Positions 1-7,805 of a DNA stretch of 64,000 nt are shown here, in pieces. The DNA is from Pantoea coffeiphila (GTDB taxonomy: Bacteria; Pseudomonadota; Gammaproteobacteria; Enterobacterales; Enterobacteriaceae). The number at the start of each line of letters is the position of its first letter. Position 1 is the first letter of the stretch. A model generated the notes under the pieces. The model was not told the DNA's origin, did not search any database, and worked only from the letters and a program-made list of their open reading frames with translations. A program made the position numbers and the translations under genes. The DNA is taken from positions 434,001 through 498,000 of the forward strand of contig NZ_JAFBFW010000004.1 of assembly GCF_016909495.1 (NCBI RefSeq), in the 5' to 3' direction.

Positions 1-224
1 ACGCCGCCTATCGCGAGTCGGTACTGCCGTCCAATGTGACCGCTCGCGTGGCGGTTGAAGCCGGGATTGCCGATTACTGGTTTAAATATGTCGGTCTGAA
101 CGGTGCGATTGTCGGGATGACCGGTTTTGGCGAGTCCGCCCCGGCTGAGAAGCTGTTTGCCGAGTTCGGTTTCACGGTGGAAAATATTGTCAGCCATGCT
201 GAGGCGCTGTTGAAACCGCATTGA
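1..224 (+). CDS. tktB: Transketolase, C-terminal end (partial)
   Basis: This is the last 73 or so codons of a transketolase, whose start lies before the window. The enzyme moves two-carbon units between sugar phosphates in the non-oxidative pentose phosphate pathway, using thiamine diphosphate, in the cytoplasm. The visible tail includes [16 protein letters not shown] and the [10 protein letters not shown] motif typical of the C-terminal domain of TktA/TktB. The frame is open from base 3 to the TGA at 222-224. The E. coli neighbour of ypfG/nudK is tktB, so that paralogue is preferred on synteny; tktA cannot be excluded from this fragment alone. No clear terminator follows it; a repeat-rich spacer does. 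Confidence 0.9.
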   Translation, partial: AAYRESVLPSNVTARVAVEAGIADYWFKYVGLNGAIVGMTGFGESAPAEKLFAEFGFTVENIVSHAEALLKPH

Positions 225-240
225 TGTGAGGTTGCGAGGA

Positions 241-505
241 GTGGCATTGCGTGCCTGGTCGTTTGCGTAGTCTGGGGTTAGCGCAGACGGGCTGTGCCCC
301 CGTTCGAGCGGGTCCTCGCGCCGCTTACGCGGTTCCCTCACTCCGATCGTCAGCCTTATCGGACCGGCCCAGAGTGGCATATATGCCTGGTCGTTTGCAA
401 AGCCAGGGGTTAGCGCAGGCCGGTTGTGCCCCCGTTCGAGCGGGTCCTCGCGCCGCTTGCGCGGTACCTTCACTCCGATCGTCAGCCTTATCGGACCGGC
501 CCAGA
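241..505. repeat. Tandem duplication of about 132 bp
   Basis: Two head-to-tail copies (about 241-373 and 374-505) share long identical blocks, such as CCGTTCGAGCGGGTCCTCGC and the block ending in GGACCGGCCCAGA, with an offset of 132 bases and a few substitutions and small indels. The unit is GC-rich with many short palindromes. The open frames across it have low-complexity Arg/Pro/Ala-rich translations and look spurious. It resembles a dispersed intergenic repeat of enterobacteria rather than a gene, but only this locus in the window carries it. Confidence 0.85.
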
Positions 506-608
506 CGCGCGTCCTGCGCGGCTGGGCCTTTCGCTCACGTCCCTGTGAGCGAATCCTGGCTTCCTCCCTGCGTTCAGCGCTGTGGATTGCTCGAACGGGA
601 GCACAACC
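422..608. repeat. Inverted partial copy of the repeat unit
   Basis: Bases 589-608 are the reverse complement of 422-441 with one mismatch, so a third, inverted piece of the repeat faces the tandem pair. Between the arms lies a 7-bp hairpin (CGCTCAC at 532-538 with GTGAGCG at 545-551, loop of 6). The arrangement could fold into a large cruciform or stem. The remaining spacer, 609-852, shows nothing I can name. Confidence 0.75.
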
Positions 609-852
609 CGCCCGCTTTCTGGCTTCAGCTTTGTCTGAATGAAAAGACAACCTTGGCTTACTCGCTACGGATGGACCATCGGCCACACTCCCTTTGCTTT
701 CCACCTTTTCCGCATAGTCTGCCCGATCGCGGCAGTAAGACATTTTTTATCGGTTACTTTCCACGTAGCGATCGCCTGGCGATGTAGTTGCACCGGTCAA
801 TTCAATTACCGGACGATAACTATTAAAAGCAACGTCGATATTAGAACGGGTT

Positions 853-900
853 CAGCAACTACAGCAACAACAGCAACAACAGCAACAACAGCAACAACAG
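853..900. repeat. 9-bp microsatellite (CAGCAACAA)n
   Basis: One degenerate unit (853-861), four perfect units of CAGCAACAA (862-897) and a partial unit form a short tandem array just downstream of the ypfG stop codon on the opposite strand. Read on the minus strand it would encode a leucine-rich stretch, but it lies outside any credible gene. Copy number of such arrays can vary between strains. Confidence 0.9.
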
Positions 901-948
901 CTTAAATCGCAGAAGCTGAACCAGAGGCACTATCGTCCACAGAAAAAC

Positions 949-2037
949 CTATGGCTCAAGCTCAACGCTACCGCTGGGCTGATTCTCCACCCGACTCACC
1001 CACAGCGTCGGCCAGCGATCGCTGCTGTTCCAGGCATCGCAGGTACTTTCCTGCGCATACTCTGCAAGGACGAACTCCCGCCCGTTAAACTGCCAGCGCG
1101 TAGCTACGCCACAGTCCCCCAGGCCACGCGTTTTACTGAACGTCAGCAGCTCACCGCTTACCGCATCATATTCCGCATTAATTGGCTCCAGCTGCCGCTC
1201 GTTGGTATCGGGAGGAACAAACGGCAGCGTCAGCGCAATGTGTTGTGGAATATAAGGAGGCTGGCGCGTCACCTCAAAAGCCAGATCGATAATGTTATAA
1301 GCCCCCATCTCACAGCCTACCAGCAGAAGCGCCTTGTCATCCGTCAGTGGGGACACAGACACTTCGCGTCGTTGCACGTCCAGTGAACAGCTATCGCTGT
1401 TAATGTGCAGGCTGCCAAAATCAATCAGCCCTCGGGTTTCATCCGGTGTTAACGGCTGCGGCGGGCGTTCAGGTTGATAAACCTGCGGTATTGCGGGGGC
1501 TGCGGGTACATCCCATGCTGGACGATCGCCGCGCCGAATCCAGGCACTGTCGCTGTTCACCCGCCCCTGAACCTCATCCATCAGCAGCAGCGCAGCTTTT
1601 AATCCCTTCAGACGAATAGACGCATCGGCGCGGTAGACCAGCTGGATTGAATCAGCATCCATAACCTGGGCGATGAATTCATTAATTGAGATGCTGTGAT
1701 CGGTGATGAGATGGTGGGGAGTAGTCTGCCAGTGTTTGAGATCTAACCTTATTCGCTGACCGTCCAGCAGCAGATTATCCTGCAGTGCACCACCGGGAAG
1801 CTCACCGCTGTAGCGATTGCCGTAATCAATTTTCAGCAACGGGCTATCACCCTGACCGGCATGCCGCGCGATGGTCATCGCCAGGCCGTTATTACCGGGC
1901 AGACTGCGCGCTTCGCAGCTGTTCAGGTTGTTGCAGGTAATCTGCCAGCTATCGAACGTCTTTTGCAAAGGCTGTGCGTACAACAGGCTTGTGAACAACA
2001 GAGGAGCCAGCGACAACCACTTCATACAGTAAAACAT
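949..2037 (-). CDS. ypfG: DUF1176 periplasmic protein YpfG
   Basis: The 362-residue product begins with a Sec signal peptide (hydrophobic core around residues 6-20, likely cleavage after LLYA). Its mature part has several conserved Cys (CNNLNSC near the N-terminus, LVGCEMG and GDCGVATRW later) that may form disulfides. It matches the DUF1176 family, whose E. coli member YpfG also lies between tktB and nudK. The function of the family is unknown. The start was chosen because AGGGA lies 8 bases upstream of this ATG on the minus strand; an alternative ATG four codons later (2025) has no such site. Transcribed towards the microsatellite. Confidence 0.85.
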   Translation of the reverse strand: MFYCMKWLSLAPLLFTSLLYAQPLQKTFDSWQITCNNLNSCEARSLPGNNGLAMTIARHAGQGDSPLLKIDYGNRYSGELPGGALQDNLLLDGQRIRLDLKHWQTTPHHLITDHSISINEFIAQVMDADSIQLVYRADASIRLKGLKAALLLMDEVQGRVNSDSAWIRRGDRPAWDVPAAPAIPQVYQPERPPQPLTPDETRGLIDFGSLHINSDSCSLDVQRREVSVSPLTDDKALLLVGCEMGAYNIIDLAFEVTRQPPYIPQHIALTLPFVPPDTNERQLEPINAEYDAVSGELLTFSKTRGLGDCGVATRWQFNGREFVLAEYAQESTCDAWNSSDRWPTLWVSRVENQPSGSVELEP

Positions 2038-2874
2038 TGATGGAGTCCCTGCCTGAGTGGGATATCAACGATCGCGTAACCTCGCACAATCAGCGTGTAC
2101 GAATATGATGGTAGGACTTTACTCGTACCTCAATCAGATTTATCGGACTGTAGCAGCGTGGCGATTAACCCGTTAACGCCCTGCAACCATGCCAGATAAC
2201 TCCGCTATCACGCAGGCGCGAGCAGAAAAATGGCAAACCGCCACCCGGGTTGCTGAATAATGAATTAATTTGTGAACAGCCTCACCCTTATTTCCTGCTA
2301 ACGATATAAATCCGCCAATATCTGGAGCGGGATCGCGTTCCCGCCGTCCTCACTCGGCTATTTTTCATACTACCCGCACGGCATCTGCGCTGGATATCAT
2401 GCAATCTTCCTTAAGAATCACTCACCAATACATCAATAATTGGAATCCATAAAAGTAGTTAGTAACTGAAATTAATTAGTTGATTATATGAATAACTGGA
2501 TCTAATTCAGAATATGCTTAATAATTACCACCAGCCAACCGCTATCGATGGCGGTGTTACGCTGTATTTTTGCTCTTGATAATCCGACAACGCTATATCT
2601 AGGAACATTCCTATGTTCTCAAATGTAAAGTTTTCTTTAAATTAACGTTAACTATGTTGCTAGCAAACCCTTCACAAGCCTCGACCTGGTTTTTTAATCC
2701 GCACAATGATCTTTCCCCAGGATTTTCTCACATAAAATACCCAGCAAACCTTCATAAACATCCGTTTTGTAATTTTTACTGATGAAGACTGTTAAAGAAA
2801 AATTTTTATAACTAAATTGTTCTTATAAATAAATGCAAAGTCAGCACGCCAGTGCTTAACCAGTTGTCGGCGGT
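2038..2874. other. Long AT-rich intergenic region before the pilus locus
   Basis: About 840 bases without a credible gene on either strand. Composition shifts to AT-rich after about 2400, unlike the flanking genes. It lies between divergently read ypfG and the pilus regulator and probably holds both promoters and regulator sites, but no consensus promoter stands out strongly enough to name. AT-rich leaders of this kind are typical of horizontally acquired fimbrial loci silenced by H-NS; that role is inference. Confidence 0.6.
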
Positions 2875-3503
2875 ATGATGATAAAAAAGTAGCATTACTG
2901 GACCCCGACGCATTCGTCACCGCGGGGTTACGTGAAATTGTTAGTCAGTCTTCAAACTATTTATTGTTGGCAAATCTGAAATCATTTTCAGCTTTACAAC
3001 TGTTGTTGGAGATAGGTGACGTAGATATTGTTTTCACTGAGCTTTATGACAGCGGCATGGATATTATTACCGGAATAGAGTTTATCCGTAATAATCGCCA
3101 TCACTGGAGAAAAGTGAAGCTTATTATTCTGACCAGCGTAGAAGAACCGGGCTTAGTTAAATATCTGACGGGAATGGGCGCTCAGTGCTATTTCTCGAAG
3201 AGAGATGATATAACAGCCATTATATCGGGATTAAATCAACAGGACCGTATTCAAAGCGTGGTCAGCCCGCGACTGGACACGCAAACTAATAGCGAGAACG
3301 CTTATCGCACGCCATTAACTATGGCTGAATTGAATGTCGCCTGGCTACTGGCACGAAATAATACGGTTATTACTATCTCGAAGCAGATGAACGTCAGTTA
3401 TAAAACGATTCATACACATAAAACGAATTTAATGAAAAAGCTTAACATCGCTGATATGCCGCAGCTGATGAAGTATTTATCTGTTCAGCATCACTCCTTT
3501 TAA
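2875..3503 (+). CDS. RcsA/RcsB-like regulator, apparently needing a -1 frameshift
   Basis: A response-regulator-like protein with an N-terminal receiver fold and a C-terminal LuxR-type helix-turn-helix (about residues 140-205, including ISKQMNVSYKTIHTHKTNLM). The tandem ATGs at 2875 and 2878 open a frame that ends after five codons at TAG 2890-2892. The receiver frame starts at 2889 and has no ATG, GTG or TTG of its own before TTG 2964, inside the receiver. A -1 shift on A AAA AAG (2883-2889) gives a 209-residue product beginning MMIKKVALLDPDAF, the usual family length. By alignment to RcsB (VLITDL) the phosphoacceptor Asp is Glu at about residue 56 (IVFTEL). It stands directly upstream of the Csu-type pilus genes and probably controls them. 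Alternatives are a disrupted gene, a phase-variable A-tract or a sequencing error in the A run. Confidence 0.7.
2883..2928 (+). promoter_or_regulatory. Candidate -1 programmed frameshift signal
   Basis: The slippery heptamer A AAA AAG (2883-2889) is phased with the ATG frame exactly as in E. coli dnaX and several IS3-family elements, and is followed at once by the zero-frame stop TAG. Twelve bases further lies a potential hairpin: ACCCC (2902-2906) and GACG (2907-2910), loop CATT, CGTC (2915-2918), a five-base bulge, then GGGGT (2924-2928). A GGCGG motif (2869-2873) about nine bases upstream could serve as the Shine-Dalgarno-like stimulator. Seen in sequence; activity is inferred. Confidence 0.5.
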
Positions 3504-3553
3504 TTGTTATACACAGCAAGCCAATGGGCATCACTACGATAATGAGGATAGTT

Positions 3554-4111
3554 ATGAAAAAGAACAAACTGTTATTATCAGCGTTAACTGCGGCTTTATT
3601 AAGCAGCGCGGCTATGCAACCGGTATCCGCAGCGGCCACCGGTTCATTAACCGGTGAAATCGGCGTTCAGGTTATTATCGGTTCGGCGTGTACCGTCGGT
3701 AATGGTGATGGTTCTACCGGCACCAATAAATGGGGTACGCTGGATTTCGGTACCTATGCCGATTTGAAATATACCATTGACGGCAGCGTGACCGGCGCTG
3801 ACGGCAGCGGTGCCGTCACGGTCACCTGCAGTACGGGCTTAAGCCCAACGCTGACGCTGGACGGCGGCCTCCACGGTGACGGTACGGTGCGCAGCGTGTC
3901 ATCCGGCACCGCGCAGATCCCTTATCGTCTCTACTCCGACAGCGCGCGCACGACTGAAATTGATGTTGGCGATACGATTAGCCTTGCGGCTACCGGCACC
4001 GCGCAGAACATCCCGATCTACGGCCGTATTCTGCCTTCCGACCAGGGTAGCAATACTTCTCCGGCGGCCGGAACCTATGTTGATACCGTGATCGCCACTC
4101 TGGCCTGGTAA
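3554..4111 (+). CDS. Csu-type major pilin (SCPU domain)
   Basis: A secreted pilin of the spore-coat-U (SCPU) family, as in the CsuA/B major subunit of archaic chaperone-usher pili. Signal peptide MKKNKLLLSALTAALL... is cleaved near VSAAA. The mature protein has the family features: an early Cys (GSACTVG), WGTLDFGTY, VTVTCSTG with the second Cys, IPYRLYSD, and a C-terminal AAGTYVDTVIATLAW strand likely used for donor-strand exchange. The start at 3554 is preferred over an in-frame ATG at 3524 because GAGGA lies six bases upstream and the signal peptide begins there. First structural gene of a five-gene set. Confidence 0.88.
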   Translation: MKKNKLLLSALTAALLSSAAMQPVSAAATGSLTGEIGVQVIIGSACTVGNGDGSTGTNKWGTLDFGTYADLKYTIDGSVTGADGSGAVTVTCSTGLSPTLTLDGGLHGDGTVRSVSSGTAQIPYRLYSDSARTTEIDVGDTISLAATGTAQNIPIYGRILPSDQGSNTSPAAGTYVDTVIATLAW

Positions 4112-4116
4112 TCAAC

Positions 4117-4626
4117 GTGCGCCTCTGTAGCGTTCTGCTACTGGTGACAACCTGTAGCACTGCCAGCACCGTTACCGATACCTTCACCGTTTCAGCCACC
4201 ATTACCAACGGCTGCATTCTGGGGAGTACCACGGCCAGCACGACTCAGTTAGGAACTATCGATTTTGGCACCGTGGGCGACCTCAGCAGCAACGTGGATG
4301 TGGTGAGCAGCAGCGGGGCCGGTTCGGTGGTGGTGACCTGTACACCGGGCACCGCCATGTCGATTGCCCTCGACTACGGCCTGAACGGCGGCACCAGTAG
4401 CGCTCGCTATCTGAGTAACAGCACAAGCAGCAACAAGCTGGCATACCAGCTCTATCGGGATGCCAGCCGCAGCACCGTATGGGGAACCGGGGCACTGGCT
4501 TACAGCATTGCCTCGTTCCCGGCAACAACCCAGACCTTTCCGGTTTATGCGCGACTTTTGACTTCCGGCACCGTTCCGGCCGCCGGCACCTATAACGATA
4601 CAGTTACCGTGACTCTAACGTGGTAA
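4117..4626 (+). CDS. Csu-type minor pilin (SCPU domain)
   Basis: A second SCPU-domain pilin of 169 residues, five bases after the major pilin and probably translated by coupling. Start is GTG 4117, giving a short signal peptide ending near CSTAS. The mature part repeats the family pattern: TNGCILG, LGTIDFGTV, VVVTCTPG, KLAYQLYRD, and a final AAGTYNDTVTVTLTW strand. It likely corresponds to one of the minor subunits CsuA/CsuB; which one cannot be told by eye. No strong ribosome binding site precedes the GTG. Confidence 0.82.
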   Translation: MRLCSVLLLVTTCSTASTVTDTFTVSATITNGCILGSTTASTTQLGTIDFGTVGDLSSNVDVVSSSGAGSVVVTCTPGTAMSIALDYGLNGGTSSARYLSNSTSSNKLAYQLYRDASRSTVWGTGALAYSIASFPATTQTFPVYARLLTSGTVPAAGTYNDTVTVTLTW

Positions 4627-4632
4627 AAAAAC

Positions 4633-5418
4633 ATGAAACTCAAAACAGGGTTGTTATTTTGCGCGCTCTGGCTGACCGCGCTGTGTCCACAATTTGCTCT
4701 GGCCGCCAGCTCGGTTCTGGTATGGCCGGTTTACCAGGTAATTGAAGCCGATCAGCAGGGGTCTGCGCTGTGGCTGGAGAATCGCGGCAGCTATCCGGTC
4801 AGCCTACAGGTTCGTGTACTGGGCTGGCAGCAGCAGGATCAGCGCGATCGCTACGCCGATCAGCAGGATGTCATTGCCAGTCCGCCTTTTGCTACCGTCG
4901 AGCCGGGAAAACGCCAGCTTATTCGCCTGATGCGCACCGTGACCGTTCCGGCCGGTCGTGAACAATCCTACCGTATCGTGATTGATGAACTGCCCGGCTC
5001 GCTGCCGAAAGAGATGCAGGAACATGCCGGGCTTCAGCTGCAAATGCGCTATCTGCTGCCGCTGTTCCTGGACGGTGAAGGTTTGTGGACCCAGGAACGC
5101 ACCGATCGCAAACGCGATGCCAGCACGGCCACCCGCCCGCAGCTGAGCTGGACATTGAGCCAACGCGAGGGCAAAACCTGGCTCACCGTGCGTAATCAGG
5201 GCGTGGTTCATGCCCGACTGAGTAACGTATTCTGGGGCAGCAGTAATAAACCGGAGCAGGCCTCACTGCGGCTGTCCGAGGGCTTCCTGGGTTATGTGCT
5301 GCCGGGGCAAAAGATGTCGTTCCCGCTGCCTGCTAAGCGCCAGCCTTCCGGTGGGCAAACCCTCTACGCTCAGCTGGCGGATAATACGACTCCGGTGGCC
5401 ATTCAGGCCGCGAACTAA
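4633..5418 (+). CDS. Periplasmic pilus chaperone (PapD-like, CsuC type)
   Basis: A periplasmic chaperone of two immunoglobulin-like domains that caps pilin subunits and delivers them to the usher. Signal peptide of about 24 residues ending FALAA; mature protein starts SSVLVWPVYQVIEADQ, a strand typical of archaic chaperones. The stretch PGKRQLIRLMRT (about residues 95-106) contains the basic residues of the subunit-binding cleft and the hydrophobic strand used in donor-strand complementation. 261 residues, six bases after the minor pilin and two bases before the usher, so clearly one operon. Confidence 0.88.
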   Translation: MKLKTGLLFCALWLTALCPQFALAASSVLVWPVYQVIEADQQGSALWLENRGSYPVSLQVRVLGWQQQDQRDRYADQQDVIASPPFATVEPGKRQLIRLMRTVTVPAGREQSYRIVIDELPGSLPKEMQEHAGLQLQMRYLLPLFLDGEGLWTQERTDRKRDASTATRPQLSWTLSQREGKTWLTVRNQGVVHARLSNVFWGSSNKPEQASLRLSEGFLGYVLPGQKMSFPLPAKRQPSGGQTLYAQLADNTTPVAIQAAN

Positions 5419-5420
5419 GT

Positions 5421-7805
5421 ATGAGAAAACGCACCCCTGCCGCCCTGAAATTGACCCGGCTGACGGTGGCGATAGCAATCATCCTGATGCCGGATGCCCG
5501 CGGCCTGTATGCCGCTGAATATGATGCCATCCCCGCCGCACCCAGGGCGATGAGCAATACCGACAGCTATACGCTCTATCTGACGCTGGTAGTGAACGGC
5601 CAGCCGGACGACCAGATCGTCCCGGTACAGGCGCGCGGCGAACACTATCTGGTTGAGGCAGGAGCGCTGACGCGGAACCACGTTCGCATTGGCGGCCAGA
5701 CCGGGCTGATTGACGTCACTCAGCTGCCCGAGGTGAAAACCAGCTATAACAGTACGCAACAGCAGCTGGTGCTGACGGTGCCGGACGACTGGCTGCCGCT
5801 GCAGAAAATATCGGGTAATAGCCTGCTTGGCTTTACCCCTGCGCAAAGCTCTACCGGCCTGTTGCTGAACTACGACAGCTACAGCCTGCACAGTGAAAAT
5901 GGCCAGAGCTACACCGCAACCTGGCTGGAACAGCGCCTGTTCGGCACCGCAGGTGCATTGTCCAATACCGGCACCTGGCGCAGCTGGTGGTCGGGGAAAA
6001 GCGACGATGCCGCCGATGGCTATCTGCGCTACGACACGCTGTGGAAGTACAACGATGAAGCCAATATGATTGCCTGGCAGGCGGGTGATGTGATCAACAA
6101 CTCGCTGACCTGGAGCAACTCAACCCGGCTTGGCGGGCTGCGCGTGGCGCGTAACTTCAGCGTGCGCCCCGATCTGGTGACCTACCCGCTGATCAACTGG
6201 TCGGGCAACGCCGCCCTGCCCGGCAGCGTCGATCTGTTTATTAACGGCTACAAGGCCAGCAGCAGCAGTATCAACGCCGGGCCATTTACCCTCACCAACG
6301 TGCCCTATATCAACGGTGCCGGGGAAGCCACGGTGGTGACCACCGATGCGCTGGGCCGCCAGGTTTCCACCAGCGTGCCATTTTATGTCTCCAACCAGCT
6401 GCTGCGCGAAGGGCTGAGCGATTTCGATTTAACCGCGGGCGCACTGCGGCAAAACTACGGCATCCGCAGCGCAGACTACGGCGATGCGGCAGCCAGCGGC
6501 ATCTGGCGCTATGGCCTGAATAACAGTTTTACTCTGTCTCTGCACGCGGAAGGCCGCCCGGGGCTTCAGCTTGGCGGTATCGGCGGCGATGTAGCGGTGG
6601 GCCGCTGGGGTACGTTGAGTAGCGCGGTCAGCCAGAGCCGGGCGGATGACAGCGGCAACCAGTACGTGGTTGGCTACTCCTATTACACTTCTTATTTCGG
6701 TCTGGCGATGCAGCACCTGCAGCGCAGTGAAAACTACACTGATATCAGTACATGGAAAACCGCCACCCAGCTCAGCCGCCAGGCGGATCAGGCCACGCTG
6801 AGCTTCGCGCCGCTGGGCGCGGGCGGCGGCACCGTCGGCCTGGGCTACTTCGATATTCGCGCCAGCGACAACAGTCGTACCCGGCTGGCAAACCTCTCAT
6901 GGAGCCGCAGCCTGTGGGGCTCCAGCAGCCTCTACCTGGCGCTGAACAAAACCCTCGGCGAGCAGGGCTATAATGCGCAGGTGCAGGTGATCGTACCGCT
7001 GGAATCGGGTGCCAGCCTGAGCACCGGCGTACAGCGCAGCACCAGCGGCGACTACAGCGAGCGCATTAACTTTAACCGCAGCGCGCCGGTCAGCGGCGGA
7101 CTGGGCTGGAACCTCGCCTACGCCAACGGTAACAGCGACTACTATCAGGCCGACGCCAGCTGGAAGTTCAGCCAGGCCACGTTAAGCGGCGGCGTTTACG
7201 GCGAATCAAACAATAACAGCCAGTGGGCCGATCTTAGCGGTTCCCTTATCTGGATGGATAACGCGCTGTTTGCTACCAACAAGGTCAATGATGCTTTTAT
7301 CCTGGTCAGTACCGACGGCTATCCCGACGTTCCGGTCACCTATGAAAATCAGCTGACCGGAAAAACCGACGATCGCGGCCACTTGCTTATCCCCTGGGTC
7401 AGTGCATGGTATCCGTCGAAAGTGGCTATCGATCCGCTCGATCTGCCGCTGGATGCCTCGCTTCCGCAGATTGAATCCCGCGTGGCGGTGAGAGAAGGCA
7501 GCGGCACGCTGGTGAAATTCCCGGTGACCACGGTGCGTTCAGCCAGCCTGACGCTGCTCGATGCACAGCAGCAGCCGCTGCCCGTAGGGACGCCGGTGAT
7601 CGAAACCCACAGCGGGCAAACCACCCTGGTCGGCTACGGCGGCAAAGTCTGGCTTAGCGGACTGGCAGCCAGCAATGAAATTGTCGTGAAGCTGCCGCAG
7701 GGGAGCTGCCGTCACGACTTTAAGATAAATGCATCGGGTAAAACATCGCCCCTGTTCGCCACTTTTGTCTGCCCGGACAATTCTTCAGCGGAAAAACAGC
7801 CATGA
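5421..7805 (+). CDS. Outer-membrane usher (CsuD type)
   Basis: Outer-membrane usher of 794 residues that forms the secretion and assembly pore for the pilus. N-terminal signal peptide (to about residue 31), an N-terminal periplasmic domain (DSYTLYLTLVVNGQ), a long beta-barrel with repeated aromatic Gly-rich strands, a plug region, and C-terminal domains (VKLPQGSCRHDF, FATFVCPD with the closing Cys). Size matches archaic ushers. It follows the chaperone by two bases and its last codons overlap the start of the tip adhesin gene by four bases, implying translational coupling. Confidence 0.9.
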   Translation: MRKRTPAALKLTRLTVAIAIILMPDARGLYAAEYDAIPAAPRAMSNTDSYTLYLTLVVNGQPDDQIVPVQARGEHYLVEAGALTRNHVRIGGQTGLIDVTQLPEVKTSYNSTQQQLVLTVPDDWLPLQKISGNSLLGFTPAQSSTGLLLNYDSYSLHSENGQSYTATWLEQRLFGTAGALSNTGTWRSWWSGKSDDAADGYLRYDTLWKYNDEANMIAWQAGDVINNSLTWSNSTRLGGLRVARNFSVRPDLVTYPLINWSGNAALPGSVDLFINGYKASSSSINAGPFTLTNVPYINGAGEATVVTTDALGRQVSTSVPFYVSNQLLREGLSDFDLTAGALRQNYGIRSADYGDAAASGIWRYGLNNSFTLSLHAEGRPGLQLGGIGGDVAVGRWGTLSSAVSQSRADDSGNQYVVGYSYYTSYFGLAMQHLQRSENYTDISTWKTATQLSRQADQATLSFAPLGAGGGTVGLGYFDIRASDNSRTRLANLSWSRSLWGSSSLYLALNKTLGEQGYNAQVQVIVPLESGASLSTGVQRSTSGDYSERINFNRSAPVSGGLGWNLAYANGNSDYYQADASWKFSQATLSGGVYGESNNNSQWADLSGSLIWMDNALFATNKVNDAFILVSTDGYPDVPVTYENQLTGKTDDRGHLLIPWVSAWYPSKVAIDPLDLPLDASLPQIESRVAVREGSGTLVKFPVTTVRSASLTLLDAQQQPLPVGTPVIETHSGQTTLVGYGGKVWLSGLAASNEIVVKLPQGSCRHDFKINASGKTSPLFATFVCPDNSSAEKQP

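Noticed and set aside
853..900. CRISPR-like array
   Set aside because: Units are contiguous 9-mers without spacers; a plain microsatellite.
251..905. Several open frames across the repeat cluster
   Set aside because: Low-complexity Arg/Pro/Ala translations repeated in step with the DNA repeat and no binding sites; a consequence of GC-rich repeats.
2964..3503. Taking TTG 2964 as the true start of the pilus regulator
   Set aside because: It would remove the first strand and helix and the acidic residues of the receiver domain, which are well preserved in the upstream bases in the same frame.
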